Source of the DNA: Pseudomonadota bacterium
GTDB taxonomy: Bacteria > Pseudomonadota > Alphaproteobacteria > Acetobacterales > Acetobacteraceae
NCBI GenBank assembly: GCA_021815835.1
Contig: JAKAZN010000058.1
Coordinates: 1-8,120, forward strand
Length of the DNA stretch: 8,120 bases
Direction: 5' to 3'
In this document: in pieces, positions 1 through 7,196 of the stretch
Layout: every line of letters starts with the position of its first letter
Numbering within the stretch: position 1 is the stretch's first letter
Program-made: the position numbers and the translations under genes
The notes under the pieces: model-generated
Seen by the model: only the letters and a program-made list of their open reading frames with translations
Told to the model about the DNA's origin: nothing
The model's database searches: none

Positions 1-1
1 C

Positions 2-43
2 AGCCCGTGCCGGGTGCTGGCGCTCGTCTCGCGCGCGCCATGA
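2..43 (+). CDS. C-terminal tail of an upstream gene (partial)
   Basis: This frame is open from the window edge and stops at TGA 41-43, giving the 13-residue tail SPCRVLALVSRAP. Its stop overlaps the ATG at 40 in an ATGA arrangement, the same junction used repeatedly downstream, which is the main reason to think it is the real end of the preceding operon gene. Too little is present to name a product. An electron-transfer component for the oxygenase would be a natural neighbour, but nothing in 13 residues shows that. It could also be a chance open frame in GC-rich DNA. Confidence 0.4.
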   Translation, partial: SPCRVLALVSRAP

Positions 44-1344
44 CGCGCTGGGGCGACGATCCGGACGCCATCCGCGCCCTGGTGCGCCCCGACGCGGTGC
101 ACCGGGATGTCTATACCGATCCCGGCTTGTTCCGTCTGGAGATGGAGCGTGTCTTCGCCCGCGCCTGGATTTATGTCGGCCACGCGAGCCAGGTCCCGGA
201 ACAGGGCGACTACCTGACCGCCGAGATCGGCACCGAGCCGGTGTTGATGATCCGCCAGCCGGACGGATCGGTGCGCGTGCTGCGCAACCGCTGCGCACAC
301 AAGGGCGCGCGGATCGTCTCCGAGCGCACGGGTTCCGCGGGCCGCTTCCTCCGCTGCCCGTATCACAACTGGAGCTACCGGACCGACGGCACCATCGCCG
401 CCATCCCGCTGCGCACGGGCTATGACGGCACGGGATTTGCCGCCTGCGAGGCCGCGTCCGGCCTGCGCGCCGTCGCCTCCGAGACCTATCGCGGCTTCGT
501 CTTCGCCCGGCTGTCGGATACCGGGCCGGACGCGGCAGCATATTTTGGGGATTCACTGTCCTCGATCGACTACATGGCGGACCGCTCTCCGGTGGGGGAG
601 CTGGAAATCGCCGGCGGAGTACTGCGCTATCTGCACGATTGCAACTGGAAGCTGTTCGTCGAGAACCTGAACGATTCGATGCACCCGATGGCGGCCCATG
701 CGTCCTCGGCGGGGACCGCGAAGGAGCTCTGGGCCGACCAACCGGCCGACGCGGCGAAGCCGATGGCGATCGAGCAGCTGGTCCCCTTCGTCGGCAGCTA
801 TGATTTCTTCGACGGCATGGGTGTGCGGGTGTTCCCGAATGGGCATTCCTTTTCCGGGGTGCATTTCTCGATCCATTCCGGCTACGGCGCGGTGCCTGAA
901 TACGACGCGGCGATGGAACAGGCGTACGGCGCGGAGCGCGCGCGCGATATCCTGGGCACCGTGCGCCACAACACGGTCTATTACCCGTCGCTGACGATCA
1001 AGGGCGCGATCCAGGCGATCCGGGTGGCCCGCCCCGTGGCGGTGGATCGCACCGTGCTGGAAAGCTGGACGTTCCGCCCGAGGGGCGCGCCGGATATCTT
1101 CCTCAAGCGCAACGTGACCTACACCAGGCTGATCAATTCGCCGCTGTCGGTCGTCGGCCATGACGACCAGGCCTGCTACCGGTTGATCCAGGAGGGTCTG
1201 GCCGCCGGCGGCAATCCGTGGGTGAGTCTGCATCGCGATCATCGCGGGCCGGAAGACGGGGTGATGACGGAGAACGGCACCAGCGAGGTCTCCATGCGCA
1301 ACCAGTTCCGCGCCTGGGCGGCGCTGATGACGGACGCGCCATGA
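40..1344 (+). CDS. Rieske aromatic ring-hydroxylating dioxygenase, alpha (large) subunit
   Basis: This is the catalytic subunit of a Rieske non-haem iron oxygenase, a cytoplasmic enzyme that adds O2 to an aromatic ring using electrons relayed from a reductase. Counting from the ATG at 40 (434 aa), the Rieske [2Fe-2S] ligands are C85-x-H87 and C106-xx-H109, with 18 residues between the pairs, slightly more than the textbook 15-17. The mononuclear iron motif is E208-x3-D212-x2-H215-x4-H220, with D375/D376 as candidates for the third ligand. The N-terminus (VYTDP, then GHASQVPEQGDY) and total length are typical of the family. I chose ATG 40 because it forms an ATGA overlap with an upstream open frame. 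A GTG at 7 would add 11 residues, and the frame stays open to the window edge. The beta subunit follows with a 4-base overlap. The substrate cannot be read from sequence; a carboxylated aromatic is plausible given the adjacent CoA ligase. Confidence 0.93.
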   Translation: MTRWGDDPDAIRALVRPDAVHRDVYTDPGLFRLEMERVFARAWIYVGHASQVPEQGDYLTAEIGTEPVLMIRQPDGSVRVLRNRCAHKGARIVSERTGSAGRFLRCPYHNWSYRTDGTIAAIPLRTGYDGTGFAACEAASGLRAVASETYRGFVFARLSDTGPDAAAYFGDSLSSIDYMADRSPVGELEIAGGVLRYLHDCNWKLFVENLNDSMHPMAAHASSAGTAKELWADQPADAAKPMAIEQLVPFVGSYDFFDGMGVRVFPNGHSFSGVHFSIHSGYGAVPEYDAAMEQAYGAERARDILGTVRHNTVYYPSLTIKGAIQAIRVARPVAVDRTVLESWTFRPRGAPDIFLKRNVTYTRLINSPLSVVGHDDQACYRLIQEGLAAGGNPWVSLHRDHRGPEDGVMTENGTSEVSMRNQFRAWAALMTDAP

Positions 1345-1805
1345 CCGAGGCCGAGATCGCCCGGTTCCTGTATGCCGAAGCGCGGCTGCTGGACGAGAAG
1401 CGCTGGGACGAATGGTACGCGCTGTTCGCCGAGGACGGCGTCTATTGGGTGCCGCTCGCGCGCGGGCAGACGGATTCCGAAACCCATACCTCACTGGCCT
1501 ATGAGGACCGGCTGCTGCTGCGGCTACGCATCGAACGGCTGCGCCGCCACCCGCCCTCGCAACGCCCGCCGAGCTTCAGCCAGCACGTCTTGCAGGCGCC
1601 GGAGCTAGAAACCGCCGATGGGGCCAGTTGGCTGACCCGTACACCATTTTTCTACGCTGAGGCGCGCGGCGACGAGACGCTGCACCTCGCCGGCGTGGCA
1701 TGGCATACGCTGATCCGGGAAGCAGGATCGATCCGGATCCGGATGAAGCGGATCGAGCTGGTGAATTGCGATGCCGCCCTGCCATCCATCCAGCTCTTTC
1801 TCTGA
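1341..1805 (+). CDS. Aromatic ring-hydroxylating dioxygenase, beta (small) subunit
   Basis: This is the structural small subunit that packs with the alpha subunit, usually as an alpha3beta3 hexamer. The protein is 154 aa, close to the family's usual ~160. It has the SnoaL/NTF2-like pattern: an N-terminal helix (residues 3-20), then RWDEWYALFAEDGVYWVPLA (21-40), the basic RLRIERLRR stretch (61-69), and a C-terminal strand carrying RMKRIELVN (134-142). The start is ATG 1341, which overlaps the alpha stop (TGA 1342-1344); an upstream in-frame start at 1218 would run far into the alpha gene and is not credible. The CoA-ligase gene begins 35 bases before this gene ends. The direct alpha-beta pairing makes the assignment firm. 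No catalytic residues are expected in this subunit. Confidence 0.9.
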   Translation: MTEAEIARFLYAEARLLDEKRWDEWYALFAEDGVYWVPLARGQTDSETHTSLAYEDRLLLRLRIERLRRHPPSQRPPSFSQHVLQAPELETADGASWLTRTPFFYAEARGDETLHLAGVAWHTLIREAGSIRIRMKRIELVNCDAALPSIQLFL

Positions 1806-3378
1806 AACCAACCCGGCCGCGCTGTTTGCCGCGACCGCCGCGCGCCATCCGGGGCGGGCGTTCCTGCATGTGCTGGAGGCGACCGCGCGCGTCTACGACA
1901 TTCCCGCCGGGCCCCTGACCTACGCGGACGCCGCCGCCGCGGTCGCCGCGCTGCGCGCGCGCTACGCCCGCGCCGGCTACGGACCCGGCCATCGCGTGGG
2001 TTTGATGCTGGAAAACCGCCCCGATTTTTTCATGCATTGGTTCGCCCTGAACGGATTGGGCGCCGGGGTCGTGCCGCTGTCGGCGGAGTTACGCCCCGCG
2101 GAGTGCGACTACCTGATCACCCATAGCGGGATCGTGCTGGCCGTTGCCGCGCCCGCGCATCGCGACCGGCTGGCCGCGCGCTTCACGCCCAGCATCACAC
2201 CCGACGAGGCGCCTCCGCCCGCGCCGGCGGCCGCGCCCTTCGCGCATGACGAATGTGCGCTGCTCTACACCTCGGGCACCACCGGGCCGCCCAAGGGCTG
2301 CATGCTGTCGAACGCATATTTCCTGCGGATCGCGGCATGGTATGCCTCGCTCGACGGCCTCGCCGCGCTGCGCGACGGCGACCGTCTGCTCACGCCGCTG
2401 CCGCTCACGCATATGAACGCCATGGCCTATTCGACGATGGCGATGATCGCGACCGGCGGCACCTTGATCCAGCTCGACCGGTTCCATCCCGCGACCTGGT
2501 GGGACGATGTGCGGCACTCCGGCGCGACGATCGTACACTATCTCGGCGTCATGCCGGCGATGCTGCTGGCCGCCCCGCCCGATCCGCGTGACCGGACGCA
2601 CGCAATCCGCTTCGGCTTCGGTGCCGGGGTCGATCCCACCCAGCACGCGACGTTCGAGACGCGCTTCGGGTTTCCCTTGCTGGAGGCCTGGGCGATGACG
2701 GAAACGGGCGCCGGCGCGGTGGTGATCGCCGACCGCGCGCCACGCGGGGTCGGCACCGGCTGCTTCGGCCGGCCCGCGCCTTCGGTTCAAACCCGCATCG
2801 TCGATGAATCGGGCGAACCGGCGAAATCCGGAGAATTGCTGGTCCGCGCCGCCGGTCCCGATCCGCGCGCCGGCTTCTTCTCCGCCTATCTGCACGATTC
2901 CGTCGCCACCGAAGCCGCCTGGGCCGACGGCTGGTTCCATACGGGCGATCTGGTGCGCGCGGACGCAACCGGCGCGCTCTATTTCATCGACCGCAAGAAG
3001 AACCTGATCCGCCGCAGCGGAGAGAATATCGGCGCCGTCGAGGTGGAGATCGCGCTGCGCCGCCACCACGCCATCGCCGATGTCGCCGTCGCCGCCGCGC
3101 CCGATCCGTTACGCGGCGAGGAAGTGCTGGCCTGCATCGTCGCCAAGGCCCCGGTCGCTCCGGACGCGCAGGCCGCGCTGGCGGACGACATCCTCCGCCA
3201 CGCACTGACCGAGCTTTCCTACTTCAAGGCCCCCGGCTGGATCGCCTTCGTGGACGCCCTGCCCCTCACCGCCAGCCGGAAGATCGCGCGGGGCGAAATG
3301 AAGGCGCTGGCATCGCACCTGCTCGCCGAAGGCGCCTGCCTCGATCTGCGCGCGCGCAAGCGCCGCCCACGCCCATGA
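1771..3378 (+). CDS. AMP-forming acyl/aryl-CoA ligase (ANL superfamily, CaiC-like)
   Basis: The enzyme activates a carboxylic acid with ATP to an acyl-AMP and then a CoA thioester. The 535-aa protein carries the ANL core motifs in order: the P-loop YTSGTTGPPKG (166-176), the A5 motif AWAMTETGAG (306-315), TGD (391-393) with FIDRKKNLIRRSGENI (405-420) for the hinge region, and the adenylation lysine K504 in LPLTASRKIARG. The overall pattern is closest to the crotonobetaine/carnitine-CoA ligase (CaiC) group by memory, but that name says little about substrate. The tail (residues 528-535) is strongly basic. Start ATG 1771 overlaps the beta subunit by 35 bases; no other start exists in this frame before the conserved N-terminal region. 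The stop overlaps the thiolase start (ATGA). The likely substrate is the oxygenase's acid substrate or a product further down the pathway. Confidence 0.9.
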   Translation: MPPCHPSSSFSETNPAALFAATAARHPGRAFLHVLEATARVYDIPAGPLTYADAAAAVAALRARYARAGYGPGHRVGLMLENRPDFFMHWFALNGLGAGVVPLSAELRPAECDYLITHSGIVLAVAAPAHRDRLAARFTPSITPDEAPPPAPAAAPFAHDECALLYTSGTTGPPKGCMLSNAYFLRIAAWYASLDGLAALRDGDRLLTPLPLTHMNAMAYSTMAMIATGGTLIQLDRFHPATWWDDVRHSGATIVHYLGVMPAMLLAAPPDPRDRTHAIRFGFGAGVDPTQHATFETRFGFPLLEAWAMTETGAGAVVIADRAPRGVGTGCFGRPAPSVQTRIVDESGEPAKSGELLVRAAGPDPRAGFFSAYLHDSVATEAAWADGWFHTGDLVRADATGALYFIDRKKNLIRRSGENIGAVEVEIALRRHHAIADVAVAAAPDPLRGEEVLACIVAKAPVAPDAQAALADDILRHALTELSYFKAPGWIAFVDALPLTASRKIARGEMKALASHLLAEGACLDLRARKRRPRP

Positions 3379-4532
3379 CGGGCTATGACGACATCGCGCT
3401 CTGCGCGCCGGTCACCGAACCCTATCAGCGCCGGTCGGAGCACGGCGCCGCCTGGTTCCTCGCCCGCGCGCTGCGGCGGCTGCGCGACGCCAGCGGGCTG
3501 GCCGCGGGGCAGATCGACGGTCTGTGTGTCTCGTCCTTCACCCTCGCCCCCGATACCGCCGTGGGCTTCACCCAGCATGTGGGTCTGTCGCCGCGCTTCC
3601 TGGAGCAGCTGCCGTTCGGCGGCGCGTGCGGCGTCATCGCGCTACGCCGCGCCGCGCGCGCGGTTCAGGCGGGCGATGCGACGATCGTCGCCTGCCTGGC
3701 TGGCGATACCGCGAACGAAACGAGCTTCCGCGATCTGCTGGCCGGGTTCAGCCGATTCGCGGCGGATGCCGTCTATCCCCACGGCGCTGGCGGACCGAAT
3801 GCCAGTTTCGCGCTGATCACCGAGGCCTACATGCGCGCATCCGGCGCCACGCGGGAGGATTTCGGCCGTCTCTGCCTCGCGCAGCGCCGCAACGCGACAG
3901 CCAATCCGCTGGCCTTGCTGCGTACGCCCCTCACGATGGCCGACTACCTTGCCGCGCGGCCGATCGCCGAGCCGCTGCATCTGCTCGATTGCGTGCTCCC
4001 CTGCGCTGGCGCCGAGGGTTTCCTGGTGATGGCGGCTGACCGTGCCGCGCATCTCGGCCTGCCCGCGATCCGCGTGCGCGCCGCGATCGAGCGTCATAAC
4101 GGCTTTCCCGACGATCCGATCCAGCTCCGCACCGGCGCGGCGGCGGACCGGGACGCGCTCTGGGCGCAAGCCGGGATCGGCCCGGCGGAGATCGATCTGG
4201 TGCAGACCTACGACGACTACCCGGCGATGGCGATGATGCAACTGGAAGATCTCGGCTTCGCCCCGCGCTTCGGCGCGCCCGGGCTGATCCGCCGCGAAAC
4301 CCTGACCTGGGACGGCACGTTTCCGCACAACACTGGCGGGGGGCAGCTCTCGGCCGGGCAGGCCGGCGCGGCCGGCGGCTATCTCGGACTGACCGAGGCC
4401 ATGCGCCAGTTGCTCGGCGCCGCACCCGGACGCCAGGTCGCACGCGCCCGGCACGCGCTGGTTTCCGGCTTCGGCATAATCGCCTACGATCGTGGTCTGT
4501 GTTCCGCCGCGGCGATCCTGGCTGCCCCATGA
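3375..4532 (+). CDS. Thiolase-family protein, SCP-x/lipid-transfer type
   Basis: This 385-aa protein has the thiolase fold pattern of the SCP-x (sterol carrier/lipid-transfer) branch. The nucleophile-loop cysteine is C85 in FGGACGVIALRRAARAVQAG (81-100). The C-terminal domain has TYDDYPAMAMMQLEDLGF (278-295), equivalent to the HDxF/YDxF region of SCP-x thiolases, and NTGGGQLSAGQAGAAGG (319-335). In the classical thiolase GHP motif the residue after SAG is histidine; here it is Q329, so catalysis may differ from ordinary beta-ketothiolysis. A late cysteine (C376) exists, but the usual C-terminal catalytic pattern is not obvious. Bacterial members of this branch often work with a DUF35 zinc-ribbon/OB-fold protein; none is encoded in the window. 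ATG 3375 overlaps the ligase stop. It could be a retro-aldolase or thioester-handling enzyme rather than a true thiolase. Confidence 0.85.
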   Translation: MTGYDDIALCAPVTEPYQRRSEHGAAWFLARALRRLRDASGLAAGQIDGLCVSSFTLAPDTAVGFTQHVGLSPRFLEQLPFGGACGVIALRRAARAVQAGDATIVACLAGDTANETSFRDLLAGFSRFAADAVYPHGAGGPNASFALITEAYMRASGATREDFGRLCLAQRRNATANPLALLRTPLTMADYLAARPIAEPLHLLDCVLPCAGAEGFLVMAADRAAHLGLPAIRVRAAIERHNGFPDDPIQLRTGAAADRDALWAQAGIGPAEIDLVQTYDDYPAMAMMQLEDLGFAPRFGAPGLIRRETLTWDGTFPHNTGGGQLSAGQAGAAGGYLGLTEAMRQLLGAAPGRQVARARHALVSGFGIIAYDRGLCSAAAILAAP

Positions 4533-4546
4533 CTTTCACGCCATGA
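4529..4546 (+). promoter_or_regulatory. Possible 5-codon coupling mini-ORF between thiolase and hyuA
   Basis: An ATG at 4529 overlaps the thiolase stop (ATGA), reads MTFTP, and terminates at TGA 4544-4546, which itself overlaps the hyuA ATG at 4543. Ribosomes reinitiating after the thiolase could be handed across the 10-base gap. The stretch 4529-4542 resembles 4543-4556 (MTFT against MTYT), suggesting a small duplication of the hyuA start. No strong Shine-Dalgarno sequence is visible before either ATG. This may be chance. Confidence 0.25.
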
Positions 4547-6567
4547 CCTACACCATCGGCATCGATGTCGGCGGCACCTTCACAGACGTGGTGGTGGCCG
4601 CGCCCGACGGGACCATCACCCTGGCCAAGGCCGCCACCACACCGGCCGATCAGTCGGTAGGTGTGCTGGACAGCATCGCCCGCGCCGCCACGGCCCTGGG
4701 ATTGGCGCCGGCCGCGCTGCTGGCAATCACGACGCGCATCATCCACGGCACCACGGCGGCGACCAACGCGCTGCTGGAGGGCAAGATCGCGCGCGTGGCG
4801 ATGCTCACCACCGAAGGCCATCGCGATATCATCGAGATGCGCGAGGGCCTGAAGCCCGAACGCTACAATCTCCGCCTTCCCCCGCCCGCGCCCCTGGTAC
4901 CGCGTGCGTTGCGCCTCTCCGTGCGCGAACGCCTGCGCCCCGACGGCACCGTGGCAATTCCGCTCGACCCCGCCAGTCTGGAAGCCGCGCTCAAGACGCT
5001 CGAGGCGGAACGGGTCGAGTCCGTCGCGATCTGCTTCCTCCATTCCTGGGCCAATCCCGCCCACGAACACCTGGCGGCGGCAGCGGTCCGCGCACGCCTG
5101 CCCGACGCCTTTGTCACCGCCTCGGCTGAAATCCTGCCGCAGATCAAGGAGTTCGAGCGCTTCTCCACCACCATCGCCAATGCCGCCGTCGGCCCCGTGA
5201 TCGCCGCGTATCTGCGTCGGCTGGAATCCCGCCTCGCGGATTCCGGCTTTGCCGGCACGCTGTTCGTGATCCTCTCGCATGGCGGCGTCGCGACGGTTGC
5301 CGAAGCGATCCGTCTGGCCGCCGGCACCGCGCTGTCGGGTCCGGCCGGCGGCGTGGCCGCCGCGGTCGCGCTCGCCGCCTCCGGTCCCGTGCGGGACCTG
5401 ATCGCCTTCGACATGGGCGGGACCAGCACCGATATCGCGCTGCTGCGCGACGGCACGCCGGGCCTCGCCGAGGGCCGCGTCGTCGGCCCCGCGCGGATCG
5501 CGCTGCCGGCGCTGGATATCGTCACCCTCGGCGCCGGCGGCGGATCGATCGCGCAACGGGACCGCTCCGGATTGCTGATCGTCGGCCCGGCCAGCGCGGG
5601 CGCCGAGCCGGGCCCCGCCTGCTACGGCCTGGGCGGGACGACCCCGACCGTGACGGATGCGAATCTGGTGCTCGGCTATCTCGACCCCACGCGATTCCTG
5701 GGCGGGGCGCGCCGGCTCGATGCGCGCGCCGCCACGGAAGCCGTCGTGCGTCTGGCCGCGGAACTGGGCCTGACGGATGAAGCAACCGCCGCCGGCATCC
5801 ATCTGATGGTGAACACCACGATGGCCGATGGGGTGCGGCTCGCCACGATCCGCCGCGGGGTCGATCCGCGCGGCTTCGCGCTGCTCGCCTTCGGCGGCGC
5901 GGCGGGGCTGCATGTCACGGCGGTCGCCGCCATGCTCGGCATCGCGCGCGTGATGGTGCCGCGCACCGCGTCCGTCCTGTCCGCCTGGGGGATGCTGAAC
6001 ACCGATCCCCGGATCGAGCTCGCCCGCAGCCTCGATCAATCGCGCGGCGTCGATCCCGCCGCGCTGTGCGCCGCCTTCGCCGCGATGGAGGCGGAGGGCC
6101 GCGCCCGGCTCGGCCCGTTCGGCGCCGACGCAACGATCAAGCGCGCCGCCGACATGCGCTATGGCGAGCAGGTGTTCGAAATCCCGGTCCCGCTCGACGG
6201 TATTGACTGGAACGACCCCACGCCGATCGCAGCGCGGTTCCATGCCCGCCACCAGGCGCTCTATACCTACGCGATGCCCGATCAGGAGGTGGTGGTGACG
6301 AACGCGCGCGCCTCCATCATCGGCCATCTCGCCGCCCCGCCCGCGCGACCCCTGCCGCCGGCGCCGGACGCGCCGCCGATCGGGGAACGCAACATCTTCC
6401 TGGGTGGCTGGCACGCCGCGCCGGTGTACGATTTCACCGCCCTGGCGCCCGGCCAGGCGCTTGCCGGCCCCGCGATCGTCGAGTCCGACACCACCACCGT
6501 GCTGCTGCGCATGGGCGAGACCGCGCGGATGGATCCCGCCGGCTGGCTCGACATCGCGCTGCCATGA
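4543..6567 (+). CDS. hyuA: Hydantoinase/oxoprolinase family protein, subunit A (HyuA-type)
   Basis: This family uses ATP to hydrolyse cyclic amides (N-methylhydantoin, 5-oxoproline) or, in relatives, to carboxylate ketones such as acetone or acetophenone. The 674-aa protein has the ASKHA ATPase signatures in order: GIDVGGTFTDVV (6-17), IHGTTAATNALLEGK (67-81), SGPAGGVAAA (265-274), FDMGGTSTDIALL (289-301), VTLGAGGGSIAQ (327-338), SAGAEPGPACYG (351-362) and AFGGAAGLHV (449-458). Length is normal for the family. Start ATG 4543 places the first phosphate loop at residue 6, as is usual; a GTG at 4492 would add 17 unconserved residues inside the thiolase gene. The stop overlaps mobA (ATGA). The usual partner HyuB (hydantoinase B/oxoprolinase) does not follow. 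MREGLKPERYNLRLPPP (99-115) is reminiscent of both hydantoinase and carboxylase relatives, so the substrate is open. The gene symbol denotes family only. Confidence 0.9.
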   Translation: MTYTIGIDVGGTFTDVVVAAPDGTITLAKAATTPADQSVGVLDSIARAATALGLAPAALLAITTRIIHGTTAATNALLEGKIARVAMLTTEGHRDIIEMREGLKPERYNLRLPPPAPLVPRALRLSVRERLRPDGTVAIPLDPASLEAALKTLEAERVESVAICFLHSWANPAHEHLAAAAVRARLPDAFVTASAEILPQIKEFERFSTTIANAAVGPVIAAYLRRLESRLADSGFAGTLFVILSHGGVATVAEAIRLAAGTALSGPAGGVAAAVALAASGPVRDLIAFDMGGTSTDIALLRDGTPGLAEGRVVGPARIALPALDIVTLGAGGGSIAQRDRSGLLIVGPASAGAEPGPACYGLGGTTPTVTDANLVLGYLDPTRFLGGARRLDARAATEAVVRLAAELGLTDEATAAGIHLMVNTTMADGVRLATIRRGVDPRGFALLAFGGAAGLHVTAVAAMLGIARVMVPRTASVLSAWGMLNTDPRIELARSLDQSRGVDPAALCAAFAAMEAEGRARLGPFGADATIKRAADMRYGEQVFEIPVPLDGIDWNDPTPIAARFHARHQALYTYAMPDQEVVVTNARASIIGHLAAPPARPLPPAPDAPPIGERNIFLGGWHAAPVYDFTALAPGQALAGPAIVESDTTTVLLRMGETARMDPAGWLDIALP

Positions 6568-7196
6568 CCCCGCCCGCCGGGCTGATCCTCGCCGGCGGGG
6601 CCGGGCGACGCCTCGGCGGGGCGGACAAGCCGCTGCTTCGGATCGGCGGCGAGACAATCCTGGCCCGCGTCCTCGCCGCCCTCCGCGCGGCGCCAGCCGA
6701 GCCGATCGCGCTCAGCGCCAATGGCGACCCCGCCAGATTCGCGAGTTTCGGCCTGCCCGTGCTGGGGGATGGAAGATTCGCGGGAATGGGGCCGCTCGCG
6801 GGCCTGCTCGCGGGCCTCGACTGGGCGCACACGCAAGGCGCCACCGCGCTGCTGACCGTGCCGGGGGATACACCGTTCCTGCCCCCGGGCCTTGCGTCGG
6901 CGCTTGCGCCCGCGCCGGGCTGCGCGGCCGATCACGATACGACAGAGGACCCTCGCACGCATTATCTGGTGGCAATCTGGCCGGGCGCGGCGCGCACGGC
7001 GCTGCGGGACTGGCTCGCACGCGGCGCGCCGCGCGCGGTGAGCGCCTTCGCCGCCGGAATCGGGATGCGCCCGGTCGCCATCCCCGGCGCGCCCGCGGAA
7101 GCCTTCCTGAACGTCAACACCGAAGCCGACCTGGCCCGCGCCCGGGCGTTGGCCGACGCCCGAAACCCGCGAGCAATCAGCCGCCGTTACACGTAA
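6564..7196 (+). CDS. mobA: Molybdenum cofactor guanylyltransferase (MobA family)
   Basis: MobA transfers a nucleotide from GTP to molybdopterin to form the dinucleotide cofactor of bacterial molybdoenzymes, in the cytoplasm. The 210-aa protein shows the nucleotide-binding N-terminus LILAGGAGRRLGGADKPLL (7-25), the GDGRFAGMGPLAGLLAGL segment (68-85), the magnesium-binding PGDTPFLPP (100-108, D102) and the C-terminal FLNVNTEADLARA (181-193). The LAGG...GG-D-K pattern favours MobA over the CTP-using MocA, which usually has LAAG, but specificity is not certain. ATG 6564 overlaps the hyuA stop. Stop TAA 7194-7196 is followed by an 88-base gap. MobA in a catabolic operon implies that a molybdoenzyme is needed there, possibly a ring hydroxylase; none is encoded in this window. 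Confidence 0.88.
   Translation: MTPPAGLILAGGAGRRLGGADKPLLRIGGETILARVLAALRAAPAEPIALSANGDPARFASFGLPVLGDGRFAGMGPLAGLLAGLDWAHTQGATALLTVPGDTPFLPPGLASALAPAPGCAADHDTTEDPRTHYLVAIWPGAARTALRDWLARGAPRAVSAFAAGIGMRPVAIPGAPAEAFLNVNTEADLARARALADARNPRAISRRYT

Noticed and set aside
2..43. The VSRA in the upstream tail as a sign of a plant-type ferredoxin reductase C-terminus
   Set aside because: Some vanillate-demethylase-type reductases end with a similar string, but four residues are not evidence and the expected hydrophobic end is missing.
1725..1745. GATCCGGATCCGGAT-like short repeat in the beta-subunit gene
   Set aside because: It encodes the IRIRM strand with similar codons; too short and coding-constrained to be a site.
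4492..4542. Longer hyuA from GTG 4492
   Set aside because: It would add 17 residues unlike the family ahead of the first phosphate loop and overlap the thiolase by 41 bases; the ATG at 4543 fits the usual N-terminus.
3931..6657. A 908-codon open frame on the minus strand, and similar long minus-strand frames at 553-1494, 2089-3069 and 7177-7938
   Set aside because: They lie opposite well-supported + strand genes. In GC-rich DNA the frame antisense to a real gene is often open by codon bias. The translations are arginine/glycine-rich and low in complexity with no family motifs.
6795..6817. Direct repeat CTCGCGGGCCT with 12-base period inside mobA
   Set aside because: It encodes the LAGLLAG stretch that is conserved in MobA proteins, so coding constraint explains it.
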